Positions 52,566 through 61,571 of a stretch of 64,000 nt of DNA are shown in pieces. The stretch comes from Dyadobacter psychrophilus (lineage in GTDB: Bacteria > Bacteroidota > Bacteroidia > Cytophagales > Spirosomataceae). The stretch is taken from assembly GCF_900167945.1 (NCBI RefSeq), contig NZ_FUZA01000013.1:1-64000 (forward strand), read 5' to 3'. The notes under the pieces are model-generated. The model saw only the letters and a program-made list of their open reading frames with translations, made no database searches and had not been told where the DNA came from. The first letter of the stretch is position 1. The number at the start of each line of letters is the position of its first letter. The translations under genes were made by a program, and so were the position numbers.

Positions 52566-54059
52566 ATGATCCCTGGTAACTCAACACTTGAGCGATATCT
52601 TCCGTGGATATTTACTATCAGTTTCACCCTGATCACTTTTTTACCCAGGTCGCTCGACGACACAATGTTTATGGATGGGCTGGCCTATGCCTCCATTGCG
52701 CGCAATATGGCGATGGGCATCGGCTCTTTTTGGAAACCTTATTTTGCAGAATCCTTTTGGTTACCCTATGATAATGGCCCGTTCTTCTTCGGCCATCCGC
52801 CGCTTCAATTTGGAATGCAGTCCATTCTTTTCAGGTTAATAGGCGATTCCACTGCGGTGGAGAACATTTATAACCTTCTGGTGCTGATAGTTTCCATACT
52901 TCTCATCGCAAAATTGTGGCGTGAATTGTTTAAGGAAACACCTGATCTGGCAAAATATGCATGGTTACCCATTCTGTGCTGGTATGCGGTTGTGACGGTT
53001 TATTATAGTATTCCAAATAATTTTCTGGATAGCACCATGGCCATTTTCTGCCTGTTATCATGCTATTTTCAGCTTGTTTTCCTTAAAAGTAAATTATTTT
53101 TTAAACCCCGAAACTACATTTTTCCTGTCCTTGCGGGGATTTGCATTGTGCTGGCCTGCCTCACGAAAGGCCCCGTAGGGTTGTATCCGTTAGCATTTAC
53201 AATGGTGTATGTAATAGTTTACGATCATTCGTGGTTTAAATCGGGTGTAAAAACCACGGCCATTGTCCTGGTCACATTTACATTCGTTTTAGGGTTGGTT
53301 CTGCTTTATAAACCTGCATTTACTTTTCTGAAAACCTATTTTCAAGGGCAGGTTGTGCAGGCTTTGCTGCAGAAAAGAGAAAAAGCGGGTGAAGGATTTA
53401 CGGCTCATTTTTATTTGGTCAAAGAGCTGCTTCGCAATGTTTATCCGCATCTTGCCATGTTGGTTGGGCTGTATTTGATCAGCGCTTCTTACAACATTAA
53501 AATGTCCATAAGCAAAAGAACGACAAGAATTTGCCAGCTTACGCTGCTCATTGCCGGCTCCGCAATATTGCCTATGCTCGTGAGTATCAAACAGTATCCA
53601 CATTATCTGCTGCCATCTTTGCCGTTTGTAGCCATCTTTTTCGCCGCGCTTTTTGTGGAGAAAATACATGCATTAACATTGATAAAAACAAAATTAACGG
53701 TTGCAGGCTTCTCGATTGCGATTGTGTGCTGCTGGACGTTTACAATTATCAAACTGACGAACATAGAGCATAATGAAATGGCTGCCAACGCCAAAGAATT
53801 GAAACATTATGTTGCCCGCGCATCCACGATCGGGATTTGCCAGAACCTTTATCACGACGCCGACATTCACACTTACTTGCAGCGATATCACTCTTTGTCA
53901 TTGACCACAAAAACAGAGAATGCCAAATACGTTTTTGCCGATGCCAACTGCCTGTCTTCCTTTGATTTAAAAAAAGATAAGGTTGTGCCGCTGGAAGACC
54001 ATTATTTTCTGGTGATCAAAAATCAAAAGGCTCGCGAACAGCATGCGCTGTATCATTGA
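52566..54059 (+). CDS. ArnT/GT39-type membrane glycosyltransferase
   Basis: This 497-residue protein has roughly 11-12 hydrophobic helices. The first external loop contains DDTMFMDGLAYASIARNMA (about 34-52), the acidic pattern of GT39/ArnT/PMT-type enzymes that use polyprenyl-phosphate sugars. Further hallmarks are the aromatic FFGHPPLQFGMQ loop and LACLTKGPVGLYPLAF near 195-215. It should transfer a sugar to lipid A, a glycan or a protein on the periplasmic side; donor and acceptor are unknown. The dacB-like gene follows after 46 bp on the same strand. Confidence 0.85.
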   Translation: MIPGNSTLERYLPWIFTISFTLITFLPRSLDDTMFMDGLAYASIARNMAMGIGSFWKPYFAESFWLPYDNGPFFFGHPPLQFGMQSILFRLIGDSTAVENIYNLLVLIVSILLIAKLWRELFKETPDLAKYAWLPILCWYAVVTVYYSIPNNFLDSTMAIFCLLSCYFQLVFLKSKLFFKPRNYIFPVLAGICIVLACLTKGPVGLYPLAFTMVYVIVYDHSWFKSGVKTTAIVLVTFTFVLGLVLLYKPAFTFLKTYFQGQVVQALLQKREKAGEGFTAHFYLVKELLRNVYPHLAMLVGLYLISASYNIKMSISKRTTRICQLTLLIAGSAILPMLVSIKQYPHYLLPSLPFVAIFFAALFVEKIHALTLIKTKLTVAGFSIAIVCCWTFTIIKLTNIEHNEMAANAKELKHYVARASTIGICQNLYHDADIHTYLQRYHSLSLTTKTENAKYVFADANCLSSFDLKKDKVVPLEDHYFLVIKNQKAREQHALYH

Positions 54060-54073
54060 ATGTGGTAAAATGT

Positions 54074-54081
54074 TACCTTTG
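54074..54081 (+). promoter_or_regulatory. -7 element upstream of the PBP4-type gene
   Basis: TACCTTTG is an exact -7 match 25 bp before the ATG at 54106. No TTG lies at 19-21 bp upstream. Confidence 0.45.
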
Positions 54082-54105
54082 CCACTATAATTCTAACTAT
54101 ACTCC

Positions 54106-55395
54106 ATGCGCACGCTTATCTTCTTTGTTAGTGTTTTAATGCTTTCAGGTTGCTCGGTATCCCATTATTTAAAACGAGAATTAAAAAATTCCGCAGTCCT
54201 CAGTCAGCAACATACGGGCATTTCTATCCAGAACCTCGGGGAGAAAAAAGAGCTGGCGGCTTATCAGAGCAACAAATATTACAATCCCGCATCCAATACA
54301 AAGTTATTTAGTTACTATGCCGGTTTGTGCGCGCTCGGCGACTCGATTCCCGGTCTGGAATATCTGGAATGGGGTGAATTGCTGATCATTCGCGGCACCG
54401 GCGACCCGTCACTTCTACATCCGGACTTACCAGAAAGTAAGGTTTTTCAATTTTTAAAAAATAGAAAAGAGCCGATATTTTTCACACCGAATAACTTTGA
54501 AAACAAGCGCTTCGGTCCCGGTTGGGCGTGGGGCGATTATAATGATTATTACCAGCCGGAAGTTTCTCCGCTGCCGGTTTACGGCAACATTGCTCGCTTT
54601 TCAGGAAATACGTCCCAGGATGAGAATGCCGAGCGATTTCAGGTTTCGCCGGCTTACTGGAACAAGGCGATGGTTTTGGACACAGCCGCTTCGGGCATTG
54701 AGCGGGACGAATCGCAGAATTTATTCCATCATTCAAAATTGGGTGTACCGCAAGGACTTATCCAGGACGTTCCGGTGCGCATGACGGATGCGGTGACCGT
54801 TCAGCTGCTAAGCGACACATTGAAAAAAGAAATCAAGCTGATCAATATTCCGTTGGAAATTGAGCTGCAAAAAATAAACAGCATTCCCTCCGACTCCTTA
54901 TACAAACGGATGATGCAGGTGAGCGATAACATGCTGGCGGAGCAGCTGATGTTGATCTACGCGTCGGCAAATGGCCTTCCGTTAAACACGGAAAAGGCTA
55001 TAGCACATGCTATTGAGCATCATATGAGCGATTTACCGGATAAGCTGGTCTGGAAAGACGGCTCGGGGTTGAGCCGTTACAATCTGTTCACACCCAGGAC
55101 AATCACCGCATTACTTCAAAAGATCCACCAAAAAGTGCCTCAGGAAAAGTTGTTTCAAATCCTGCCTGTTGGCGGCAGGTCGGGAACATTGAACAATTTG
55201 TTCAAAAGCGATCAGCCGTTCGTTTTCGCAAAAACCGGAAGTTTGAGCAACAATTATAGTTTGAGTGGTTTTTTACTAACGAAGAAGGGCAAGACGCTGG
55301 TTTTTAGTTTCATGAACAACAATTTCACGCGCCCGAGTGGTGAGATCAGAAAAGAATTGGAGCGGATATTGACAGGTTTACACGACAAGTTTTAA
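54106..55395 (+). CDS. dacB: D-alanyl-D-alanine carboxypeptidase/endopeptidase, PBP4 (S13) family
   Basis: This 429-residue lipoprotein has a lipid Cys16 in LMLSGCS and a serine peptidase of family S13. All three catalytic motifs are present: SxxK at Ser63-Lys66 (NPASNTKLF), SDN at 273-275 (QVSDNMLAEQ) and KTGS at 376-379. It trims or opens peptidoglycan cross-links in the periplasm. Its length fits PBP4 proteins with a reduced insertion between the SxxK and SDN motifs. It ends 2 bp before the stop of the convergent membrane-protein gene, with no room for a terminator. Confidence 0.92.
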   Translation: MRTLIFFVSVLMLSGCSVSHYLKRELKNSAVLSQQHTGISIQNLGEKKELAAYQSNKYYNPASNTKLFSYYAGLCALGDSIPGLEYLEWGELLIIRGTGDPSLLHPDLPESKVFQFLKNRKEPIFFTPNNFENKRFGPGWAWGDYNDYYQPEVSPLPVYGNIARFSGNTSQDENAERFQVSPAYWNKAMVLDTAASGIERDESQNLFHHSKLGVPQGLIQDVPVRMTDAVTVQLLSDTLKKEIKLINIPLEIELQKINSIPSDSLYKRMMQVSDNMLAEQLMLIYASANGLPLNTEKAIAHAIEHHMSDLPDKLVWKDGSGLSRYNLFTPRTITALLQKIHQKVPQEKLFQILPVGGRSGTLNNLFKSDQPFVFAKTGSLSNNYSLSGFLLTKKGKTLVFSFMNNNFTRPSGEIRKELERILTGLHDKF

Positions 55396-55397
55396 GC

Positions 55398-57098
55398 TTA
55401 ATCAGCTTCGTCCCAGGTCTTTCCGGTGCAGAAAATCCTGTTTGTTCCGTTTTTCCTTACTAACAAATAGATCGAATAAGTCCCTGGCTCGATCGTAGCC
55501 AGGTGAAAGCTGGCGAAAGCGCCTTTATTAAAATACATTCCGCGGCGCAGCGTGGTTTTCAAAGGCACTGCGGACTGATTGGGCGGAGAAGAGTAAACGT
55601 GATCTTTTGATTTCAAAATCACATAAGCGCCATCGGAATAATCTTTTACTGGTTTGAAAAAATCCTGTTCAAAGTTGATTGTCAGATAATTGCCTGACTT
55701 CGTAATCAAATCCGGGTTGTACGTGCTGTCGCAAGCAATTTCATTCGAAATCATCCTCGGATCCCAGTCTTCTGCCAGCGGGTCAGCTGAATTGTAATAC
55801 GCCCTTATTTTTTCAAAATGTTTCTGATCCATGGAGAACATCCTGATGCCCAGCCAGTCTGCATTATAGCGCGCATTGAACTCCTGAGAAACAGCCGAAC
55901 GGCGGTAATTTACAGCTTCCGCAAAGTTGCTGTGCAGAATGACCAGATTCAGAACGACGGTCATTACGAGCAATATTGGGGAAAGCCGAACCCTGGAATG
56001 CTTGCTTTTCAGACTTAGAAAAGCAAAGTACAAAGCAATGCAGCACATGGTTGAATACATCCGGTAACGTCCTTTGAACATCCCGGCAAACGTGTCTGTT
56101 GGGATGCGTTTATAGGTGAGCGCAAGGGTGGTTATGCCAATAAAAATAAGAATAGAAAGCGCAAAAATAGCTGTCCGGTTGCTGTATTTCGATTTCAACC
56201 ACGCAGCATCCCAAAGGGGTAATATTTGTTTTTGATATAAAAAAATGAATGCAATAACCAGCAGCATGCCGAATGCTGAGGCAATATACATGGTGGAAAG
56301 GGGAACGCTGTAAGCGCTTAATGTGGCAATGGAGCCGATGAAGCCAAATAATCCGAAAAATCCTTCCTTAACCTGCTGCGGATTGGAAAAGCTGAGGTTT
56401 TGTGTGATAGGTGTAAAATCAAGAAAATAAATCAGTGCTACAAATGCTGTGAAAAGCACTGTTGTGAAAAACTGGTTACGGCGGCCGGTGATGAGGAATA
56501 TGAATGCGATAACGGGCAAAACCATTAAGCCATTTCCATAGGTGAATGTGGCGGCAACAGCGAAAAGCAGGCTGATAAAAACGCGTTTTGGATGGTAAGC
56601 AGCGAAATAAAGTGCAGAAAGCACAAAAAGGATGACGCCGAAATTGCAAAGCGAGCTGACGCCCCAGAAGATATTTTCGTAAGACTGAATGTTAAACCAG
56701 AGCCATAAAACGGGCACGAAATACCAGATAGAAAGATGCAGTTTTTTAAATGCTTTGTAAAAAATAAAGGCGCACAATCCCCAGCAAATGTTGGCGACGA
56801 TCATCAGCCAGACTAGATTGACACGGCCAAAAATGTCATAGAATAGCAGAATGACCGAGCGGGAAAAAACAAGACGGTGCTCGGGAAATAGGGTGGTAAG
56901 GAGTTTCCAACGCTCGGGCCAGGTTGCGTTTTCAAACTCTGGAATGATGCCGAAAACCAGGATGTCGTCGAAAGCTACGTAATTGACATTCAGTGCAATA
57001 GACTTAAAAACCCAGATATAAATAATAATGGGAACGATACAAAACAAAAATGCCAGCCAGATTTTATTCCGGATGAAGCCTAGGAGAGTCAAAAACAT
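55398..57098 (-). CDS. Polytopic membrane protein of unknown function (possible glycan-related)
   Basis: This 566-residue protein has about ten to twelve hydrophobic helices in residues 8-400. A C-terminal soluble domain (about 410-566) contains beta-like segments (SGNYLTINFEQDFFKPVKDY, GTYSIYLLVRKNGTNRIF). The early loop has FDDILVFGIIPEFENATWPE, an acidic Asp-Asp reminiscent of GT-C glycosyltransferases, but I cannot assign a family. The topology resembles proteins of polysaccharide clusters. The MORN-like gene lies 75 bp upstream on the same strand. It converges tail-to-tail with dacB. Confidence 0.68.
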   Translation of the reverse strand: MFLTLLGFIRNKIWLAFLFCIVPIIIYIWVFKSIALNVNYVAFDDILVFGIIPEFENATWPERWKLLTTLFPEHRLVFSRSVILLFYDIFGRVNLVWLMIVANICWGLCAFIFYKAFKKLHLSIWYFVPVLWLWFNIQSYENIFWGVSSLCNFGVILFVLSALYFAAYHPKRVFISLLFAVAATFTYGNGLMVLPVIAFIFLITGRRNQFFTTVLFTAFVALIYFLDFTPITQNLSFSNPQQVKEGFFGLFGFIGSIATLSAYSVPLSTMYIASAFGMLLVIAFIFLYQKQILPLWDAAWLKSKYSNRTAIFALSILIFIGITTLALTYKRIPTDTFAGMFKGRYRMYSTMCCIALYFAFLSLKSKHSRVRLSPILLVMTVVLNLVILHSNFAEAVNYRRSAVSQEFNARYNADWLGIRMFSMDQKHFEKIRAYYNSADPLAEDWDPRMISNEIACDSTYNPDLITKSGNYLTINFEQDFFKPVKDYSDGAYVILKSKDHVYSSPPNQSAVPLKTTLRRGMYFNKGAFASFHLATIEPGTYSIYLLVRKNGTNRIFCTGKTWDEAD

Positions 57099-57173
57099 AT
57101 TTCAATTCATTCGTGCCGGGAATCCAACACGCTAATTAAGCAGGTGATAGAGGATTTTCAACCATTGAAGGCT

Positions 57174-58184
57174 TTAATTTTCGGTTTCCTCTTCCGCTGA
57201 GGCACGCGGATCTTTGGTGTAATCGTAAAGAAGTTTCCCTTTTTCATCCCATTCCCTCAGCACAAATGGTTCAAATTCTTCGTCCCAGCCCGATTTCGGA
57301 TATTGGATTTCTTTTTTACGCTGACGACGGAACTGGTAATATTCAACCCAGCGACCGATTTTTGCACCACCATCGTATTTGCCGCTAACTGCAAGCTGGC
57401 CTTCTTTGTAAAATTGCATATACTCGCCCTCAACCTGTCCAAACATGACCGGCAACACTTCCTTAATCTGGCTATGCGCTGAATCATAATAGGTTATGCG
57501 CGATTCGGCAGGAAATCCGCGTTCCCAGATGGATTTGTCGATGAGGTTAAATTTGGTATCATATTTTACCCAGCGGCCATCTTTCGCACCCATGTAGTAA
57601 AAGCCTTCCTCGATCAGGTTTTCTCCGCTGTATTTTTTGTAAGATCCGTGCAGCGGCAGTGCTTGTTCCTTTTCCTTAATGAGTGCAGAGCTCAATTTCT
57701 TGCCTTTCTTGTCATACCAGCGCGTATCAGCGGCGCGTACATAAGCATTCAAGGGCTTGTATTCCTTCAAAACGTGGAAATATTCGACGGTAGCCCGGTC
57801 CCCGCTTCCGTATTTTACAGACATGCTTTGCATAGGAATGCCTTCATATTGCACCTTTGCAAGTTTGGCTTTTTCCTTTTTGCTTTTGCGGTCTTTCTTT
57901 TGACTTTTAAACTCTTTAACTTTTAAACCAAGATCTGGAATAGTTTCGCCGAACAATGTCGACAGGCTTGTAGATTTCCCATTTGCGCCCGGAACAGAAG
58001 CGCCCACAACGGGATCCAGGCCGGAAACAAATGATCTAAGTCCTTTGGAGCGGCTGGCTGTATCCTTCTTAACTGTTTCTTTTGGCAACCAGGAAGGTGT
58101 CTCTTTGCTTTGTTCCGTTTGCCCCAGTGCCGTTTCAGCCAGAATGAGAGCGAAAAAGGACCAGAAAAGAATGACTCTTTGCAT
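57174..58184 (-). CDS. Exported MORN_2/YwqK-like repeat protein
   Basis: This 336-residue protein has a signal peptide (FWSFFALILAETALGQ) and a low-complexity Lys/Ser region (about 90-110; KSQKKDRKSKKEKAK-like). Repeats of about 22-24 residues follow with a Gly-x-Tyr/Trp pattern: LHGSYKKYSGENLIEEGFYY, AKDGRWVKYDTKFNLIDKSI, VEGEYMQFYKEGQLAVSGKY, KIGRWVEYY. These match the MORN_2 (YwqK antitoxin-like) module common in Bacteroidota surface and periplasmic proteins. The role is unknown; there is no toxin gene nearby, so the antitoxin label used for such proteins should not be carried over. Confidence 0.78.
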   Translation of the reverse strand: MQRVILFWSFFALILAETALGQTEQSKETPSWLPKETVKKDTASRSKGLRSFVSGLDPVVGASVPGANGKSTSLSTLFGETIPDLGLKVKEFKSQKKDRKSKKEKAKLAKVQYEGIPMQSMSVKYGSGDRATVEYFHVLKEYKPLNAYVRAADTRWYDKKGKKLSSALIKEKEQALPLHGSYKKYSGENLIEEGFYYMGAKDGRWVKYDTKFNLIDKSIWERGFPAESRITYYDSAHSQIKEVLPVMFGQVEGEYMQFYKEGQLAVSGKYDGGAKIGRWVEYYQFRRQRKKEIQYPKSGWDEEFEPFVLREWDEKGKLLYDYTKDPRASAEEETEN

Positions 58185-58214
58185 GTGTATTGAATTTTTC
58201 TTCAGAGCAAGATT

Positions 58215-58228
58215 GTTACTTTTGTAAC
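58215..58228. promoter_or_regulatory. Palindrome overlapping the fcl -7 element (possible operator)
   Basis: GTTAC-TTTT-GTAAC is a 5-bp inverted repeat that contains TACTTTTG (58217-58224), an exact -7 element reading toward fcl. The coincidence of symmetry with the promoter core suggests a regulator site; none is proven. No TTG is at the normal -33 distance (nearest is 24 bp away). Confidence 0.4.
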
Positions 58229-58261
58229 GAATTGATTATTTCTATATTGATTATCAACGCA

Positions 58262-58269
58262 CAAATTTA
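58262..58269 (-). promoter_or_regulatory. -7 element reading toward the MORN-like gene
   Basis: TAAATTTG on the minus strand is an exact -7 match 77 bp before the MORN-like gene's start. It lies just in front of the fcl start, so the divergent promoters would overlap. The -33 is not recognisable. Confidence 0.3.
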
Positions 58270-58279
58270 AAAAAACGCA

Positions 58280-59221
58280 GTGGAAAAAAGTGCTAAAATT
58301 TATATCGCCGGACATCGCGGGATGGTGGGGTCAGCCATTCACCGTAAATTAGTTAAAGAAGGATTTGATAATTTCCTGCTCAGGACCTCTTCTGAGTTGG
58401 ATCTGCGTGATCAAAGCGCCGTCAGAAACTTTTTTGAAACAGAGCGGCCAGAATATATTTTTTTGGCGGCAGCAAAAGTCGGCGGCATTATGGCCAACAA
58501 TATTTACCGGGCGGAATTTTTGCACGATAATTTGTTAATCCAAAACAATGTCATAGACAGTGCGTACCGGACAAACGCCAAAAAGCTGATGTTTTTGGGT
58601 TCCAGCTGCATTTATCCAAAACTGGCGCCGCAACCGCTTCATGAGGATTCGCTGCTAACCGGACTTTTGGAGCCAACCAACGAACCTTATGCGATTGCCA
58701 AAATTGCCGGAATAAAAATGTGCGAAGCTTATCGTGCACAATATGGCTGCAATTTTATTTCCGTGATGCCTACAAACCTTTACGGGCCTAATGATAATTA
58801 CGACCTGAATAATTCCCACGTGCTTCCGGCAATGATCCGCAAATTCCATGAGGCGAAAGAGGAAAACAAGCCATTTGTGGAGCTTTGGGGCACAGGATCT
58901 CCGTTAAGAGAGTTTTTACATGCCGATGATCTTGCTGATGCATGCTATTTCCTAATGCAGAATTATGACGAAGCAGGTTTCCTGAATGTGGGCGTGGGAG
59001 CAGACGTTTCTATAAAGCACCTTGCAGAGATGATCCAGCGTGTAACTGGTTATTCGGGAGAAATTCACTGGAATACAGACAAGCCTGATGGCACGCCGCG
59101 CAAGTTAATGGACGTGAGCAAGCTGCATGCGCTTGGGTGGAAACATCGAGTGGAATTGGAAAACGGAATAGCGGTTACTTATCAGGATTTTCTGCAAAAA
59201 ATCGAAACTTACGCAGTGTAA
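58280..59221 (+). CDS. fcl: GDP-L-fucose synthase
   Basis: This 313-residue SDR enzyme performs the epimerase-reductase step that makes GDP-L-fucose from GDP-4-keto-6-deoxymannose. The NADP-binding GHRGMVGS is at 11-18; Ser108/Cys110 in FLGSSCIYP and the catalytic Tyr137-x3-Lys141 ([10 protein letters not shown]) are intact. The start is GTG at 58280, because the nearest downstream ATG lies inside the Rossmann motif. gmd, which supplies its substrate, is not adjacent, so this is an orphan copy relative to usual polysaccharide clusters. It fits with the nearby envelope glycan genes. Confidence 0.95.
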   Translation: MEKSAKIYIAGHRGMVGSAIHRKLVKEGFDNFLLRTSSELDLRDQSAVRNFFETERPEYIFLAAAKVGGIMANNIYRAEFLHDNLLIQNNVIDSAYRTNAKKLMFLGSSCIYPKLAPQPLHEDSLLTGLLEPTNEPYAIAKIAGIKMCEAYRAQYGCNFISVMPTNLYGPNDNYDLNNSHVLPAMIRKFHEAKEENKPFVELWGTGSPLREFLHADDLADACYFLMQNYDEAGFLNVGVGADVSIKHLAEMIQRVTGYSGEIHWNTDKPDGTPRKLMDVSKLHALGWKHRVELENGIAVTYQDFLQKIETYAV

Positions 59222-59328
59222 ACAGATTGAATGCAAAGGGTTACAATTACGAAAAGCCTAATAATCCAATACTAAATTCTGTTTTTGCCTACGATAATTC
59301 TTTTTTTTGACAAATTTTCAGTATATAA

Positions 59329-59361
59329 TTGTAAGATTCTTCGGGAAACTAATTAGTTTTG
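59329..59361 (+). promoter_or_regulatory. Possible promoter of the Lrp-type regulator gene
   Basis: TAGTTTTG (59354-59361) is an exact -7. TTG at 59329-59331 is 22 nt upstream, slightly longer than usual. The leader would be about 40 nt. Confidence 0.4.
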
Positions 59362-59406
59362 CAGCGTCCTAAAAAAGGGGCAATATAAAACCTTAGTCAT
59401 AGAGAA

Positions 59407-59880
59407 ATGTCGGCCATTATTAAGTTAGACCAGATAGACCGTAAAGTACTGGAGATCTTACAAACGAACGCTAAAATAACCAACGCACAACTGTCCAAAG
59501 AAATAGGCTTGTCGCCTGCACCGACTTTGGAGCGTGTCAAAAAACTAGAGCAATCAGGAATTATCAAAAGCTATCATGCGCAATTGGAGCCTGAGAAAGT
59601 GGGCCTGGGCGTGAGCACATTTGTGCAGATTTCCCTGGTTGGACACAGAAAAGCAGTTACAGAGTCTTTTGTTGAAAAGATACATGCAATTCCGGAAGTT
59701 ATAGAATGTCATCATATTACAGGAACCGGAGATTTCCTCCTGCGAGTGATTTCAAAAGATATCAGCACATATCAGAAATTGATGCTTGAAAAAATAAATG
59801 AAATTGAAGAAGTAGCCAGCACACAAACGATGGTGATCCTTTCAACATTTAAAGAAAGCAAAGTGTTGCCGATCCCTTGA
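59407..59880 (+). CDS. Lrp/AsnC-family transcriptional regulator
   Basis: This 157-residue protein has an N-terminal winged helix-turn-helix (about 8-60: LDQIDRKVLEILQTNAKITN, QLSKEIGLSPAPTLERVKKL). A C-terminal RAM ligand-binding domain (about 75-150) contains VEKIHAIPEVIECHHITGTG and DFLLRVISKDIS. Such proteins form dimers and octamers and respond to amino acids. The effector and targets are unknown. It is transcribed alone, between fcl and a strong terminator. Confidence 0.94.
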   Translation: MSAIIKLDQIDRKVLEILQTNAKITNAQLSKEIGLSPAPTLERVKKLEQSGIIKSYHAQLEPEKVGLGVSTFVQISLVGHRKAVTESFVEKIHAIPEVIECHHITGTGDFLLRVISKDISTYQKLMLEKINEIEEVASTQTMVILSTFKESKVLPIP

Positions 59881-59900
59881 TTTGCATAAAATATTGACAA

Positions 59901-59938
59901 ATAAAAATCGCCGGATTGGGAAATCCGGCGATTTTTAT
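59901..59938. terminator. Bidirectional terminator between lrp-type and DUF4301 genes
   Basis: A perfect 17-bp stem (arms 59901-59917 and 59922-59938; core AAAAATCGCCGGATT) with loop GGGA. A5 and T5 flanks supply U-tracts on both strands. It sits between convergent genes. Confidence 0.93.
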
Positions 59939-59955
59939 TTGGTATGCATTGCAAT

Positions 59956-61452
59956 CTATTGATGTTGCTCGCGTAGCAGATCATTTACCGTTTTCACCGG
60001 ATTGAACGTAATAAGCGGCACTTCCACAAATAATGTGTTCCAATCGGCCATGGCGCCGTTCCATAATCCAGGCAATTCTTGCGCTTTGAGCTCCTTACCA
60101 TCTTTGGATTTTCCTGTAATGAAGCCAGTAAGGGGATCGCGGAATTTTTTCAGATCGTACAATTCGCCTTTGCTGTTTTTCACCGCGCAAACCAGGTCCA
60201 CGGGATTAAAGTGCGTTGAGTTCTTGAAAATGCTGTTTTGAGATTCATCATCCACATCCACCTGCGCAGATTCTACAATTTGCAAGGATGAAGAACCGTC
60301 CGCATTCTCTGCCCAAAACGGGCCACCACCGGGTTCTCCCTGATTTTTCACCATCCCGCAAGCGCGCAAAGGCCGGTCCAGTTTCTTTTGAAAGTAAATC
60401 GCTTTTTGGTCATCAGACCACGAATCGAAGTCTGTTGGCGGTACAACGCATAGTTCTGTTCTGAAAAATGAGTCCAGCTCGCTTAGTAATGGTGCATTAG
60501 CCTGGTTTTTCAGTTTTTCGATATATGCGAATATGCGTTTTTGATAACTTAAAACAATTCCTGCGAGCGCCTTCTTGTATGTGATTGTGTCTTGCTTGAT
60601 TCGGTCAGGAACAACATTATCAATATTTTTGATAAAAATAATATCTGCATCCAGTTGACCCAGATTGTCCAGCAATGCTCCGTGACCAGCTGGTCGGAAC
60701 AATAAACTGTCATCTTTTTCACGGAACGGCGTGTTGTCGAGATTAACGGCAATCGTATCCGTGGAGCTTTTTTGTTCTGAAAACGAAACGATGTAACGCA
60801 CGCCAAACTCGCTTTGGTAACTCGGCAGCACTTCTACAACCAGTTTTTCAAACTTATCGCGGTGCTCAGGCGAAACCGTGAAATGGATCTGAACATTGCT
60901 TCCGGCATTGGCATATTTCGCTCCTTCCACTAAATGCTCTTCCAAGGGCGTCCTGGAACGTTCTGCGTAATTATGGAATTTGAGAAGGCCTTTTGGCAAC
61001 TCCCCGTAACCTAATCCTTTGTTAGTCAGGAAGTAAGAGGCAATTGTTTTCTCGTCAGCTGTTTCAATGTTGTTACCGTCCGCAGCTAACGAAGTTTTCA
61101 AATCCTCATAAAATGCGAAATCCTTCAATTTGGTAAAAAACTCTTCAACAGATTTATCCTTTTTGTCGTCCTGTAAAAAGCTGAATAGCGATTTGAACAT
61201 CCGCGTTGCGGCGCCGGATGCAGGAACAAACTTCAAGAGTGCGATTTCTCCTTCGGAAGCACTTTTATCAAATTCACTGATTACAGTTGCAATCTGGTCG
61301 TCTGTGAGGCGGATAATGCCATCGCCAACAGTGGCTGCTTTTGAGAGTTGGAGGAAAGGGAATCCGTTTACAAAATAATTAACTTGTTCTTCTACTGTGG
61401 TAATGTCGCTTCCGCGGTCTTTTATCTGTATAATGTCTTTTTCAATAAACAT
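59956..61452 (-). CDS. DUF4301 family protein
   Basis: This 498-residue cytoplasmic protein matches the DUF4301 family of Bacteroidota. Recognisable parts are LKFVPASGAATRMFKSLFSF (about 85-104), KGLLKFHNYAERSRTPLEEH, SSTDTIAVNLDNTPFREKDD, LLFRPAGHGALLDNLGQLDA and IIFIKNIDNVVPDR. The GAATRM and GHGALL segments look like parts of a nucleotidyltransferase (UDP-sugar pyrophosphorylase-like) fold, but I cannot confirm activity. It is monocistronic, between two terminator or promoter regions. Confidence 0.85.
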   Translation of the reverse strand: MFIEKDIIQIKDRGSDITTVEEQVNYFVNGFPFLQLSKAATVGDGIIRLTDDQIATVISEFDKSASEGEIALLKFVPASGAATRMFKSLFSFLQDDKKDKSVEEFFTKLKDFAFYEDLKTSLAADGNNIETADEKTIASYFLTNKGLGYGELPKGLLKFHNYAERSRTPLEEHLVEGAKYANAGSNVQIHFTVSPEHRDKFEKLVVEVLPSYQSEFGVRYIVSFSEQKSSTDTIAVNLDNTPFREKDDSLLFRPAGHGALLDNLGQLDADIIFIKNIDNVVPDRIKQDTITYKKALAGIVLSYQKRIFAYIEKLKNQANAPLLSELDSFFRTELCVVPPTDFDSWSDDQKAIYFQKKLDRPLRACGMVKNQGEPGGGPFWAENADGSSSLQIVESAQVDVDDESQNSIFKNSTHFNPVDLVCAVKNSKGELYDLKKFRDPLTGFITGKSKDGKELKAQELPGLWNGAMADWNTLFVEVPLITFNPVKTVNDLLREQHQ

Positions 61453-61543
61453 ATTAACTGTTGTTTAATGGTGAAGTTTTAGGGTATGGCCTTAGTTAAA
61501 AATCTAATGTAGTGTGGGAAGGTAAAACCAATAAAGCTGGCGA

Positions 61544-61551
61544 CAAACATA
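61544..61551 (-). promoter_or_regulatory. -7 element upstream of the DUF4301 gene
   Basis: TATGTTTG on the minus strand is an exact -7, about 90 bp before the DUF4301 start and just past the helicase stop. It lies in the same ACAAACATACTA context as the ybeY promoter. The -33 would fall within the helicase gene end and is not TTG. Confidence 0.35.
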
Positions 61552-61571
61552 CTATAATCATGCTAAGCGAT

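Noticed and set aside
57174-58184. Possible toxin-antitoxin system because of YwqK-like repeats
   Set aside because: The protein is exported and has no toxin neighbour; the repeat is a general MORN_2 module.
59222-59406. Gap between fcl and the Lrp gene checked for a terminator, small RNA or ORF
   Set aside because: Apart from the possible promoter at 59329-59361, no hairpin or ORF could be supported.
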